A program made the position numbers and the translations under genes. Below are positions 33,535 through 45,385 of a DNA stretch of 64,000 nt, piece after piece; within the stretch, counting starts at the first letter, position 1, and each line of letters starts with the position of its first letter. The stretch covers positions 12,120,660 to 12,184,659 of the forward strand of contig NC_052510.1 of assembly GCF_014356525.2 (NCBI RefSeq). The letters run 5' to 3'. Under the pieces are notes generated by a model that had not been told where the DNA came from, made no database searches, and saw only the letters and a list, made by a program, of their open reading frames with translations. The stretch is from Nilaparvata lugens (taxonomy: Eukaryota; Arthropoda; Insecta; Hemiptera; Delphacidae).

Positions 33535-35297
33535 ACTACTATTTCCACCCCCATTCTCTTTTCCCACAACTCCTCCTTCTTCTCCTCCTCCTTTTTTTCT
33601 TTCCTCCTCCTCTTCTGCTTCTTCACCTTCTTCTTCTTCACCTTTAACTCATTCTCTTCCTCCTCCTCAATCACCCCCTACAACTCCTCCTCGCAAAGAA
33701 CAAATTGAAACTTTCTAGCCGACATATTGCATCAGGTAGCGTGTCATCCAGCATTGACCGAAAAAGATGTGTAGATTAGGCCAGTACAATGCATTGGTTA
33801 TTGTGGCAGCAGTATTCGAAAAACAAGGTACTTGCTTGCCGGAACAGGAAATTCCACAATTAATACGAGAGGCAAAAACGTGAGGTCTTTTATCAGCTGA
33901 CCTCCCACTGGGGGAAAGTGATAAGTGATGGGAGGGGAGTCTTGTGGCCGATTTAGAACAGGGAGGGTTCCAGACTGTTGACTTCTGATCTCTTCTTCCA
34001 CTTATTTCCCTTGTTCTTTCTTGACCACCTTCAGAAAAAGTACACTTATTCTCCTACTCATTCTTCTCTATCTTCTATGACTACTTATCACCTGATCCTC
34101 TTTCTCTGTTTTGTCACATTGTTGACCTTTTTTTTTTCATTCCCTTTACACTCTACATCTTCTTCTTCTTCTGCTTCTCTGTTTTGGTTTATTTCCCCAC
34201 TAATTGCTTTTTCTTTGCTCATCCAGACTTTGAATTAGATTCAACTTTTTTATCATTTTTCTTGTCATGACCATTCTTTTTTATGTTCATCCTATTTCCA
34301 GAACCATCTCTCTTCCACTTTCTTACTGTTTTCCTCTTCTAACATCCCCTTTTTACATTCTTCTCATCGTACTCGATTTGTCTGTCCTCTTGCCACTCTG
34401 TCTTCTCTCCTTTACATTCCTTCTTTGTCTCTGTGTATAATTTTCATTTTCCTGACTTTCCATCTTCACGCTCTGTCATTCAATTCTCTTCATTAATGCT
34501 CTTGCTCTCTCTTTCTTCCGTCTTTCCATCTCTCAATTTTTCTACCCACTTTAATGGGATGAAACTTCTCTCAATAGTTGTTCTTTCTGATCATCAGATG
34601 TTTCTTCGTCTCTTTCATCCTCCCGCCATTCATTTTCTTCTTGTTCCTCCGTTCTCCAAAATTTCTCTCCTATCTTCCTCCTAACATTCTCGTCATCTCC
34701 TTCTATTTCCTTCCCATAATATTAATCTTCCCGTCTTTCTCTTCACTATACCCTCTTATATATTTCTCCCTTACTACACACGTATCAATTCTGCCTATCT
34801 CCCTAATCTTCCCACTCTCTCTCTCTTCTGTCCATCTCCCATTTCTCTCCCTCTAACTTTTTATCTCCCTGCTAATACTCCACATCCACTATTCTCCCAC
34901 TCCTCCCACAAATCTTGTGATTTTTTCTTCACCTTAGTTCCTATCTTTTCACTCTTCTTTTCTTTCTCTCTCTCTCTCTCTCTATTTCAAACCGAAACTA
35001 TTCTCCCACTTTCTTAATCATTTATAATATTATCATTCTTCCCCTTCATCATGATCCTTCCATTTCACCACACATATTTTCATTCCTTTTTTCCAACATT
35101 TTTCCATCTCCTCAATCCTCCTTCATTCTTATTCCCCCTGATTCTAAACAACTGCTTCCTCCCATTCCCCCACACACCCTATCATTCTTCATCTTTACCA
35201 TGTTCCTTCCAATCCTCCACAAACTTTAATATTTTTATTCTCCATCGTCCTCCCTATTTCCTCCACATTCTCTCTTCTTTTCTCTCTTATTCTATCT
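33535..35297 (+). repeat. Pyrimidine-rich domain (5' body of composite)
   Basis: About 1.75 kb dominated by C and T on the plus strand, with TTTCTCTTCC-like runs and a short (CT)n near 34960. A less biased segment lies at 33710-33980. It leads directly into the 290 bp core. Long hydrophobic frames here are compositional. Confidence 0.75.
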
Positions 35298-35589
35298 TGG
35301 TAGAGAGTTAGTGGGGAGGATATTTTTAATATTCTTTCCGAAGAATGGACATTGATATGTCCAAAGCTCCGCCAATTCATGTAGATGCATAACAATTTAA
35401 TTATTATCTATAGTTATTATATTACAAATTGCTTTTTCATATCATATACAGTTCAATAATTATTTTCTTAGTCTATATTATGTAAATTCATCTATAATTT
35501 TGCTGTATTGTAAGCTATTGTATATAAGCGTATAAGCCAGTATATATTGTAATCTACATAAATAAAGTACTCAATCAATCAATCAATCA
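35298..35589 (+). mobile_element. 290 bp core repeat with (CAAT)n tail, copy 1
   Basis: It runs from TGGTAGAGAGTTAGTGGGGA through GGACATTGATATGTCCAAAG (a GGACAT/ATGTCC hairpin) and an AT-rich middle, to AATAAAGTACTCAATCAATC. Other copies are at 50178-50473, 59377-59668 and, inverted and incomplete, 54514-54758. The AATAAA signal and tetranucleotide tail suggest the 3' end of a non-LTR retroelement, but no coding region is attached. Confidence 0.85.
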
Positions 35590-35965
35590 TTCTTCTTCTC
35601 TACCGTCCTCCCCATCACCTCCCACTCTTATCCCCTATTCCATATCTCTCCTCTTTTGTCTTCTTCTCCTTTACTACGATTCTCTCCCTCTCTCTCCTTC
35701 ACACATTTTATCTTCTTCTTCTTCTTCTTCTTCTTCTTCTTCTTCTTCTTCTTCTTCTTCTTCTTCTTTTCTTCTTCTTCTTCTTCTTCTCCTTCTCCTT
35801 CTTCTCCTCTCCTCCTCCTCCTCCTCCTCCTCCTCCTCCCTCCTCCTCCTCTTCTTCTTCTTCTCTTCGTCACTTCTTCTCCTTTACTACGATCCTCTCA
35901 CTCTCTCCCTCACACATCTTATCATTCTCCTCCTCCGCCCTCTCCACTTCATTCCTTTCCACTCC
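35590..35965 (+). repeat. CT-rich tract with (TTC)n and (CTC)n
   Basis: After the core repeat comes CT-rich sequence, then nearly pure TTC at 35712-35790 and CTC at 35810-35850. Spurious serine/leucine and lysine/arginine frames cover it. Confidence 0.9.
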
Positions 35966-36128
35966 ACTTTATTTAGATTGTGTGTCAGCCTACTAACCAG
36001 ATATCAGTCGAGAGACGGAGGCTAAGAAAGCGAGTAAGTGCTTGTTGATAGGGGAATGACTGCTTGTAACGCGAGCAACCTATTATCATAAGAGCGGCAG
36101 TCGCCAATATAGGCCCAACATAGTAAGA

Positions 36129-36325
36129 CTCACTTCTAACTGTCAGCATCGGTTTAATGGAAAGCTTTCAAGTGACTTATGAGGGATACTGACAGTTGAA
36201 AATGAGCCCCACTTTGCTAGACTCTCTTCTTTCAGTCAGCATTAGTTAAATGGAAAGTTTTAAAGTGACTTATGAGGGATACTGACAGTAGAAAATGATC
36301 CCCACTTGGCCAAGCTCCCTTCTTT
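36129..36325 (+). repeat. Tandem duplication, 93 bp unit
   Basis: GTCAGCAT and CTTATGAGGGATACTGACAG occur at 36142/36235 and 36177/36270, exactly 93 bases apart. Each unit also contains an inverted CTGTCAG/CTGACAG pair. Confidence 0.85.
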
Positions 36326-37293
36326 TTAGCAGTGACGACTTGAAAACTGTTCCCCATTACAACTACTAGGCCTACAACGGCTACTTGTGGATTACAATGT
36401 AGTACAACATGGTTGATGTTATGACTTGGAAAGTGACCCAGTTTCCCGGCAGTAGGCCGTGTCTTCGGATTAATAAATTTAGAAAAAAGCTGGTTGGAAA
36501 ACACAGAAAATAGCAGATCGTGCTGTTTCAGATTAATGGAAAACGTTCTAGCGTAGAAAGAGTTTCCGAGGGCTGTATTTTTTGAATTAGTGTGGCTTGA
36601 AGGGTTGAAACTCTATTTTTAAAAGTTGTGAGATAATGTTGATCTGGTTAATTTTGTTGCGATTGAATGAAATATTAGATTGATACTAGAGATTCACATG
36701 TACTTATCAAAAATAAGTACATTCAATATTTTCTTATCATGTTAGAGATAAGAATATATTTGTTGTTCAATATTGGAGAAAACTTTGTTGTTGAAAATAG
36801 ACACACACTCTCTCAGTTTGTTCTATCGATTGAGATTTTTTCAAGTCTGAGTTTTGCCTCATGAACCTGGAGTCCTCAGTACCTCTGGAGCCTCATGTAT
36901 ACATGAGTACATGTATACATGAGTATACCTCATGAGTACATGAGACTCATGTACCTGGAGTCATGGAGAAGGTATTCTATTTCACGCCGCTGATATTTTT
37001 TTTAGAAAATGAATTATTCTATTTTTATAATTATCAATATCAACTCTTTTGCGTGGTGAGTATTGTTGGTTACACTCATCTATATCAAGAATTATACGTG
37101 AGTTGAGTTAATAATCGTGCGACTCACTGAGAAAAATATAGAAACAGGATATTCTCACTGAGAGTATCAATTTAACTTGCTAACACCATTTCTGGAGGAA
37201 ATGAGGTTTTGGAAGTCATCGAAAACTATCTATACGATGAAGAAAAAGCTTTTCATGGGAAAAATATTCCAATGCTAGTTTCTAATTCTCTGA
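36326..37293. other. Unannotated stretch
   Basis: Contains a local cluster of CATGAGTACATG-type palindromes at 36880-36970 (TGTATACATGAGTACATG and similar). No gene recognised. Confidence 0.45.
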
Positions 37294-37476
37294 CCCGATT
37301 TCACAAAAATGAAATCTAGGTTTAATCTGAATTTGGTTCTAAACCAACAAAAAACATATGTAACAAAACCAAATTCTCATCATGTGACTGTCTATAGTCG
37401 TTCAAACCCAAAGTTAGTAGACAGTCTGTCTACTAACGTTGGTTCAAACCCAGTTTTCATTTTTTGGTGAAATCGG
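37294..37476. mobile_element. Foldback MITE
   Basis: The left end CCGATTTCACAAAAATGAAA continues into TCTAGGTTT and pairs with the right end AAACCCAGTTTTCAT continuing to GGTGAAATCGG, with one or two small indels. A second perfect stem, GTTAGTAGACAG/CTGTCTACTAAC, lies near 37411-37435, so two hairpins are nested or adjacent. Confidence 0.65.
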
Positions 37477-38465
37477 AAATCAGTGCTCTCCTGCTCAATT
37501 GTGTGGAATCATTTCAATGAATTGTGTATAATTGAATAAATAATTGATGTTAAAATAGAATGTAGATAGCCGGTTCATACTTCTAGCCGACGATAATATT
37601 ATAACAATGCAAAATACTATTATACCAAAGCAAACTACTATTGTAACAATGAAGTTGAGCTAACTGAACATTTTAAAAACTCAGTCGTTGGAAACCCGAA
37701 TCCTTACTGCATTCGAAATTGCAAATGCAAAACTGCATTCAATCATATTTTCATTTGAAATCGCATTCATTCACATTCAGTTCCAGAAACTGGTTTGGAT
37801 TTATTCAGTGCAGTAGTTCCTTGAATATTCGACACAGTTGGAAGAAGTTAGACATGGCTCCTAGTTGAACACTTTTCAATGATTCATTCCATCCATTCAT
37901 ATTATTCATTTCGAATACAAATCGAGTCGATCAATGCGAAATACTGAATACGAATTGAAAAATAGTTGGTGCTTTATACTGCAAGACGAATCAATCAAAA
38001 GTTCCATTACAATAACGTTCGATTTAGCATTCCATAGTACTTTTAAACGGCTAGGTTAGTGGGTAATCAATATTCCATGCTATTGAATAGAGGTTGACCG
38101 TTGACTGAAGGTTTTTCTGAAGTGAGAGAGCTGGGGAGTGGCTGTGGGAAAACCATTACAATACAGCATAAATTAAAATAATAATTATCCAATCTTTTGA
38201 TCAGGGATTTATACACCGAAACATTATCATTATTATCAATTATACATGCTTCTTCTATCTCTCATCGTCATTTTCAGACATTTCTCTCCTGCAATTCTCC
38301 AAAACATTATTGAGTCTTCTATCTCTCTCCATCATTCAGTCATTCCTCTCCTTTCTCTTTCTCTCTCATCTGAACACGACGACGTGTATCTCCAGATTTT
38401 GTTTCCATTATTGGTTTCTCTATTGGAAAAACATAATTCTCTAGTTTATTCCTCAAATGTTGTCT
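37477..38465. other. Unannotated stretch
   Basis: No gene recognised. 38240-38370 is moderately pyrimidine-rich. Confidence 0.4.
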
Positions 38466-39538
38466 GCCCCCTATAGGAAAAAGAGATAAAGGAAGACCTA
38501 GGAAAAGATGGCTGTAATAGTATATTTCGCACCTAGGGCTGAAAATGAGACTTTTCCGGCTCGAAATCGGTTTCAAGTCCGAGGCCGTAGGCCGAGGACT
38601 AGAAAAGATTGAGAGCCGGAAAAACATTTTTGCCCGTGGTGCGAACGCTATTTTTCGCCACACAGAAAAATAAACAATATATAAATGAGAATAATTGTTT
38701 CTAAGCACTTCCGAAAGCAAAAGTGGAAGGTCATAGCTCTAGCAAATCTGAGGTATATCAGGAAATTGTCCAAGTATTTTTATTTTTTATTCTGATTTGT
38801 CCAAATAACCAAAAATTTTATGTTCAATTTTGTGGGATGTTGAGTTTATTCTTTCAAATGACAATAAGATGATATTATTATAAATGTTTCAATTATTGAA
38901 TAATAGACACAAATAATGAAAAGATTTTTGATCAGCTGTTTTAGCACACTTGAAATTTGGCCAATCTGAATGTCAACGTCAACAATGCTTGTTGTCGTCG
39001 ACTGCGGAAGATTAGGTTAGAAGTTCTATCCTACTCTGGAAATCGAATTTGAATAGTTTATAATATATCTTATCTGTATTTCATTCATCCAAATAAAATG
39101 ATAGTATCTTATTGCAAAATACTTTATTCAATTCTAGAAGCATAAACTGTGAATGTATTCTGTTTCTGTGAATGTATTTTTTGAGGAAATAAATTTTGAT
39201 TTTGATTTTGATTTTGAAACTGATTCCGTTCCACAAACTATTTTGTAAACACGTTCACATCAAATCAGAATCAGCTGACTTCAAGGTTATTTTACAGCCC
39301 TAGGGCCGTAAAAATTTTACCGGCCTGGTCAGAAAACAATCATTTTCGGCCTCCATATGACGCACGAAAACCAGCTCATTACATTCAAGTGGGGCGAAAA
39401 ATATAAAAGATTAATAACTGATTCAATGATTATTGTAATATTTTAGATTACCGTACTGTAATAGAAAGATATACGATTATACTGTTGTGAGTCGGAACAG
39501 GCAAGAGCAGATACCTTGAATGGAGGAAGAAGAAGAAG
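38466..39538 (+). mobile_element. LINE 3' fragment split by a nested element
   Basis: A perfect 9 bp duplication ATGTTGTCT (38457-38465 and 39539-39547) encloses it. The start encodes KKRDKGRPRKRW plus a stop, the basic terminus of the same LINE family as at 21.2 kb. The 3' UTR resumes at about 39408 with GTGAGTCGGAACAGGCAAGA and ends in (GAA)n at 39525-39538. The ~890 bases between are a later insertion. The LINE part left after removing it is only about 180 bases. Confidence 0.8.
38518..39407. mobile_element. DNA-type element nested in the LINE
   Basis: The left end TATATTTCGCACCTAGGGCT and right end GGGGCGAAAAATATA are imperfect inverted repeats. Inside are the CpG-rich ACTTTTCCGGCTCGAAATCG and a matching inverted-type GGCCGTAAAAATTTTACCGG region. 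A LINE-like tail AATAAATTTTGATTTTGATT at 39189-39215 suggests a further insertion inside it. No transposase was seen. The ends and the TA-rich target duplication are not precisely fixed. Confidence 0.55.
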
Positions 39539-39547
39539 ATGTTGTCT

Positions 39548-40366
39548 ATCATGCGAATCAGCGACTGTTTTACTCAGCTTCTGAATGTTTTTCTCAGTCC
39601 TCGAGAACCAAAGAACTCTAGGGACACAAGGAAGTGTATTATTCTGATTATTCTACTCTGAAATAGCTCAGTGATATCACAACTACCCTTATTTTGATGG
39701 AGTAGTTTGTATCGTGCCAGACTATTACAATAACAAATGCCATGCAAGCTAACCTTATTTGAAAAGCAATGAATGTTATTAAGATTTTAATTTATTAGAA
39801 TGATGGATGACATAAGCTTGTTCGAGAGTACGATTTATTTTGATGGAGATGATGATTATTATCATCAATATGCTAAAAATTATGGTAGTACATCATGTTT
39901 TTTATAGTCAGCAAACGATTTGTCAACAGTGCGGGGGTGAAAAAGACTGGAGCTATCGACTTTCTCCAATGACAGACAAGCTTAGACAAACCATGTCAAT
40001 CAGGTGCTGACATTATAGCGTGAATCTTACTATAGTCGAAGGTTTTCTAGTGAAAATTAATAAATAAATAAATGTTTATTTCCCAAAAAAACTGAAACTA
40101 CTACATCAATAACAGAAAATATTGGATACATTACAATTACAAATGACAGTTGGTTTCAGAAATTTCTTATAATGAGTCTTCCACGTCATGTTAAGTGTTT
40201 TCTGTGTGGAAATTGACCTACTCCACTGTGGCGTACCATGTTCTGCAGTAGGTTGTAATTAAAGTTATGTATTAACTGAAGGATCCAATACCTCTACATA
40301 TTGACTTCATGTTTGGCTGATCTAACTGTGAAATGGAACACAATTGTATCAGAGGTGCATATCTCT
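39548..40366. other. Unannotated stretch
   Basis: An A/T-rich LINE-type tail on the minus strand (AATAAATAAATAAATGTTTATT) lies at about 40060-40085. No gene recognised. Confidence 0.4.
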
Positions 40367-40532
40367 TACAAAATAAACCCTTTCAAGCAACATTGATGAT
40401 TCATTTATTTTGTAATTTATTTATTTATTTCAATTTTCACAACATTACATTACAAAATAAACCCTTTCAACCAAAATTGATGATTTATTTATTTTGTAAT
40501 TTATTTATTTATTTCAATTTTCACAACATTAC
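40367..40532 (+). repeat. Tandem duplication, 83 bp unit
   Basis: TTACAAAATAAACCCTTTCA begins units at 40367 and 40450, and each ends CAATTTTCACAACATTACAT. The units differ at three or four positions. Confidence 0.92.
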
Positions 40533-41223
40533 ATTTCATCAAGTACATCTATAATAACCTCTCTAGCTATTTAGCTATTTGAGAGGTATACAGTTCGAAA
40601 ATTTACAGACAATAATTATTTTATAACTCTTTGATAATTCCAATGAACACAAAGTCAACAACAGAAGTTCGAAAACAGTTCAGTACAGATTGTCGGTACA
40701 CTTTTTTAGCATCCCACTTTGTCACAGTATTCTGATACACAGATATCCATACAGAAGGCATTTGCTGCCAACTTGATTTTCATCGTCTCAGCCACACATA
40801 CACACAGGCACAGGTTACAACCAAGAGTTATCTAGTAACTCTTGCTAAGACTCATTTTGATTTTGACTTTTTCGTAATAATAATTATAACCTTACTTTCA
40901 TCAGAGTATAAACATTACAAGAAATAAACTCAACAAAAAAGCTTTTTTTTTACTATTTTCAATTTTGAACACCTAATTGCTCAAATTATACATCGTATTT
41001 TTATGTGTTTCCATTTAATCTTAAATTATCTAACAAACAAATCTACTTATATTACGCTCAATTCAGTGTCTATGAATAATATAACATTCTAGAAGTAAAC
41101 TACTAGCTTTAAATGCGTTTTGAACCATAGCCAACTCATTATAACATTGAATCCAATATTCTAGCCTCATTAAGATTCACAACGGGTGAGTCATTCAATA
41201 ATTTCAACCAGAATAATCTAATG
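40533..41223. other. Unannotated AT-rich stretch
   Basis: No gene or shared repeat seen. Confidence 0.4.
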
Positions 41224-41416
41224 TTAAGGCGCCTTTACACCAAAATTATCAACAAAATGTTAATAGTTAAATCCTTATAGATTCTATAAGATTGAATGGA
41301 ACTTGACAAACACATATGATCATCATGTGTATGATAAGTTATGTTCAATCTAATAGAATCTATAAGGATTGAGTTATTAACATTTCGTTAATAACTTTGG
41401 TGTAAACCCAACTTTA
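41224..41416. mobile_element. Hairpin MITE, ~193 bp
   Basis: TTAAGGCGCCTTTACACCAA on the left pairs with TTGGTGTAAACCCAACTTTA on the right. Further in, ATCCTTATAGATTCTATAAG pairs with the inverted ATAGAATCTATAAGGATT. Nearly the full length folds on itself around ATATGATCATCATGTGTAT. It is non-coding. Confidence 0.85.
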
Positions 41417-41426
41417 TGCTAGCTAG

Positions 41427-41660
41427 TCATTCGTTATTAATTCTCTTAAAATATGCCTTTAATTTCCTTTTAGCTTCACGTTTCCTTTCCAATTTTCTTA
41501 ATTCTATGAGGAGAGAGTTCAATAAATCGGGTATTCTATTATTAGGTAAGTTTTTCCCATAAACATTATCATATCTCTGCGTTCTGTAATTTCTTTGTCG
41601 CAGCCCATAAACAATTCCATTTAATACTCTATATTCCTCTTTAAAATAGTTCCTTGACAA
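41427..41660 (-). pseudogene. Possible LINE C-terminal remnant
   Basis: A 77-codon minus frame contains KNLPNNRIPDLLNS and a basic LERKREAKRKLKAYFKRI end. This loosely resembles the NxLPxxI ... KxFKxxLKxYL tail of jockey-like RTs. The match is weak, and it could be a chance frame in AT-rich DNA. Confidence 0.3.
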
Positions 41661-41734
41661 GTCATGGTACTTGGCTAATAAATGAAATGATATAAAATTC
41701 CCAACAGATTTCTTTCAATTCCATTAAACAATGT

Positions 41735-41830
41735 TTGAACAATTCAAATTCAAATTCAAATTTATTTTTATTTATTCAAGTAAGTCACAATAAATTCTGG
41801 TCTATACACGAATCTACAATAAATTACAGT
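41735..41830 (-). mobile_element. Non-LTR retroelement 3' tail with (TTTGAA)n end
   Basis: Plus-strand CAATTCAAATTCAAATTCAAATTT then TTATTCAAGTAAGTCAC is, on the minus strand, an AT-rich 3' UTR with AATAAA and an (ATTTGA)n tail. Comparable tails lie at 49690-49760 (minus) and 58680-58740 (plus). Confidence 0.45.
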
Positions 41831-42579
41831 AATTCTTAACAAAAGAACAATAATTAATTCTTATTCTGAACAATAATTCTTCTCATAGTCCTCTCCAATG
41901 GCAATCAGGCCAGGATTACTAGGATAACCATGATCACTATGTTGAAGTTTAATGATGGGAAACACTTCCTTGAATCACCTTCGATGATGAAAATGATTAT
42001 TACAATGATGAAGATTATCATTGTTCGTAACACGTTTGATTGCTATGAGGATGATGATAATGATGATGATGATGATGATGACCCCATGTTGATGATAATA
42101 TAATAAGACGATGATTACTTGCAAATAGTTTGAGCAGGGTGGTAGTTTGGAAGGGCGGGCTCCGACTGGTATTGCAGTCAAATGACTTCATTACAGAATT
42201 GAAGGGCATAGTGGTGGGGGGATGGCTGAGCAGGGTGATTAGCATATTCATTACCTGCTAACAGATTTTCTGGCCGGCTTGAAGCGTATGATTAGCGGCG
42301 CTTGACGGGCAAGCACGCACGAGTGTCTTGGGCAAGCACGCACGAGTCTGTCTTGGCCGAGCACGCCATCGCATCATCGCTTCCTTCAAACTTTTCTACT
42401 TTCAACAGCAGCAGCCGGCCGTTCGAGTCGGACTCGTGTTGAAATCGCAAGATTTGCGACTATGCTCGCCTGTGCCTGGGCCGCTTACCAAATATATAAT
42501 ATCACGTTTCAAATGCTTCATGCTTGAAGGCTTGTTTGTTAAGAATGATGGTTATCATGATGAAGTTGATGATGATAAT
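41831..42579. other. Unannotated stretch
   Basis: A (GAT)n run lies at 42050-42080. A duplicated GGGCAAGCACGCACGAGT occurs at 42307 and 42330. No gene recognised. Confidence 0.45.
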
Positions 42580-45385
42580 GCTTCTTCTTCTTCTTCTTCT
42601 TCTTCTTCTTCTTCTTCTTCTTCTTCGTCTTCCATTTTCATGCTTTCTTCTCCTACCTCCACTTATTTTAATTATTTTTTTCTTCCTTTCAACTACCGTA
42701 TTTTTTAAATTATCTCTCTACTACAAATTATTCGTACATGAATTCATAATGAAAATATGATTCTCCATTATCTTCTTCTTCTTCTTCTACTTCTTCCTCG
42801 TCTTCTTCTTCTTCTTCTTCTTCTTCTTCTTCTTCTTCTTCTTCTTCTTCTCCTTCTCTTTCTTCTTCTTCTTCTTCTCCCTCGTCTTCCTCGTCTTCTT
42901 CTACTTCTTTTTCTTCTTCTTCTTCTTCTTCCTTGTCTTCTTCTTCTCCTTCTTCTTCTTCTTCTTCTTCTTCTTCTTCTTCTTCTCTTCTTCTTCTTCT
43001 TCTTCTTCTTCTTCTTCTTCTTCTTCTTCTTCTTCTTCTTCTTCTTTTTCTTCTTCTTCTTCTTCGTCTCCATTTTCATGCTTTCTTCTCCTACCTCCAC
43101 TTATTTTAATTATTTTTTTCTTCCTTTCAACTACCGTATTTTTTAAATTATCTCTCCACTACAAATTATTCGTACATGAATTCATAATGAAAATATGATT
43201 CTCCATCATCTTCCTCGTCTTCTCCTTCATCTTCTTCTTCTTCTTCTTCTTCTTCTTCTTCTTCTTTTTCTCCTTCTTCTTCGTCTCCATTTTCATGCTT
43301 TCTTCTCCTACCTCACTTATTTTAATTATTTTTTTCTTCCTTTCAACTACCGTATTTTTTAATTATCTCTCTACTACAAATTATTCGTACATGAATTCAT
43401 AATGAAAATATGATTCTCCATTATCTTCTTCTCTTCTTCTACTTCTTCCTCGTCTTCTCTTCTTCTTCTCTTCTTCTTCTTCTTCTCTTCTTCTTCTTCT
43501 TCTCCTTCTCTTTCTTCTTCTTCTTCTTCTCCCTCGTCTCCTCGTCTTCTTCTACTTCTTTTTCTCTTCTTCTTCTTCTTCCTTGTCTTCTTCTTCTCCT
43601 CTTCTTCTTCTTCTCTTCTTCTTCTTCTTCTTCTTCTTCTTCTTCTTCTTCTTCTTCTTCTTCTTCTTCTTCTTCTTCTTCTTCTTTTTCTTCTTCTTCT
43701 TCGTCTCCATTTTCATGCTTTCTTCTCCTACCTCCACTTATTTTAATTATTTTTTTCTTCCTTTCAACTACCGTATTTTTTAAATTATCTCTCCACTACA
43801 AATTATTCGTACATGAATTCATAATGAAAATATGATTCTCCATCATCTTCCTCGTCTTCTCCTTCATCTTCTTCTCTTCTTCTTCTTCTTCTTCTTCTTC
43901 TTCTTTTTCTCCTTCTTCTTCGTCTCCATTTTCATGCTTTCTTCTCCTACCTCCACTTATTTTAATTATTTTTTTCTTCCTTTCAACTACCGTATTTTTT
44001 AAATTATCTCTCTACTACAAATTATTCGTACATGAATTCATAATGAAAATATGATTCTCCATTATCTTCTTCTTCTTCTTCTACTTCTTCCTCGTCTTCT
44101 TCTTCTTCTTCTTCTCTTCTTCTTCTTCTTCTTCTTCTTCTTCTTCTCCTTCTCTTTCTTCTTCTTCTTCTTCTCCCTCGTCTTCCTCGTCTTCTTCTAC
44201 TTCTTTTTCTTTCTTCTTCTTCTTCTTCTTCTTCTTCTCCTTCTTCTTCTTCTTCTTCTTCTTCTTCTTCTTCTTCTTCTTCTTCTTCTTCTTCTTCTTC
44301 TTCTTCTTCTTCTTCTTCTTCTTTTTCTTCTTCTTCTTCGTCTCAATTTTCATGCTTTCTTCTCCTACCTCCACTTATTTTAATTATTTTTTTCTTCTTT
44401 CAACTACCGTATTTTTTAAATTATCTCTCTACTACAAATTATTCGTACATGAATTCATAATGAAAATATGATTCTCCATCATCTTCCTCGTCTTCTCCTT
44501 CATCTTCTTTTCTTATTCTTCTTCTTCTTCTTCTTTTTCTCCTTCTTCTTCGTCTCCATTTTCATGCTTTCTTCTCCTACCTCCACTTATTTTAATTATT
44601 TTTTTTTTCTTCCTTTCAACTACCGTATTTTTTAAATTATCTCTCTACTACAAATTATTCGTACATGAATTCATAATGAAAATATGATTCTCCATTATCT
44701 TTTCTTTTCTTCTACTTCTTCCTCGTCTTCTTCTCTTCTTCTTCTTCTTCTTCTTCTTCTTCTTCTCCTTCTCTTCTTTTCTTCTTCTTCTCCCTCGTCT
44801 CCTCGTCTTCTTCTTCTTCTTTCTTTTCTTCTTCTTTTCTTCCTTGTCTTCTTCTTCTCCTTCTTCTTCTTCTTCTTCTTCTTCTTCTTCTTCTTCTTCT
44901 TCTTCTTTTCTTTCTTCTTCTTCTTCTTCTTCTTCTTCTTCTTTTTTTCTTCTTCTTCTTCGTCTCCATTTTCATGCTTTCTTCTCCTACCTCCACTTAT
45001 TTTAATTATTTTTTTCTTCCTTTCAACTACCGTATTTTTTAAATTATCTCTCCACTACAAATTATTCGTACATGAATTCATAATGAAAATATGATTCTCC
45101 ATCATCTTCCTCGTCTTCTCCTTCATCTTCTCTTCTTCTTTCTTCTTCTTCTTCTTCTTCTTTTTCTCTTCTTCTTCTCTTCTTCTTCTTCTTCTTCTTC
45201 TTCTTCTTCTTCTTCTTCTCCTCCTCCTTCTTCTTCTTCGTCTTCCATTTTCATGCTTTCTTCTCTTACCTCCACTTATTTTAATTATTTTTTTCTTCCT
45301 TTCAACTACCGTATTTTTTAAATTATCTCTCTACTACAAATTATTCGTAGATGAATTCATAATAAAAATATGATTCTCCATTATT
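42580..45385 (+). repeat. Higher-order array of alternating long and short TTC units
   Basis: A conserved ~125 bp segment (TTTTCATGCTTTCTTCTCCT onward to AATATGATTCTCCAT) recurs nine times, at 42635, 43073, 43290, 43710, 43929, 44347, 44559, 44969 and 45248. Spacing alternates at 438, 217, 420, 219, 418, 212, 410 and 279 bases. Segments ending CCATTATCTTC lead into a long TTC block. Segments ending CCATCATCTTCCTCG lead into a short block starting CTCGTCTTCTCCTTCATC. The true period is therefore about 635 bp, in four copies. The long blocks share internal landmarks such as CTACTTCTTCCTCGTC. All long frames here are repeat artefacts. Confidence 0.93.

Noticed and set aside
42757..45321. Poly-Leu, poly-Phe, poly-Ser, poly-Lys and poly-Arg frames
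   Set aside because: These are translations of (TTC)n and (GAA)n in different phases; open in every frame by composition.
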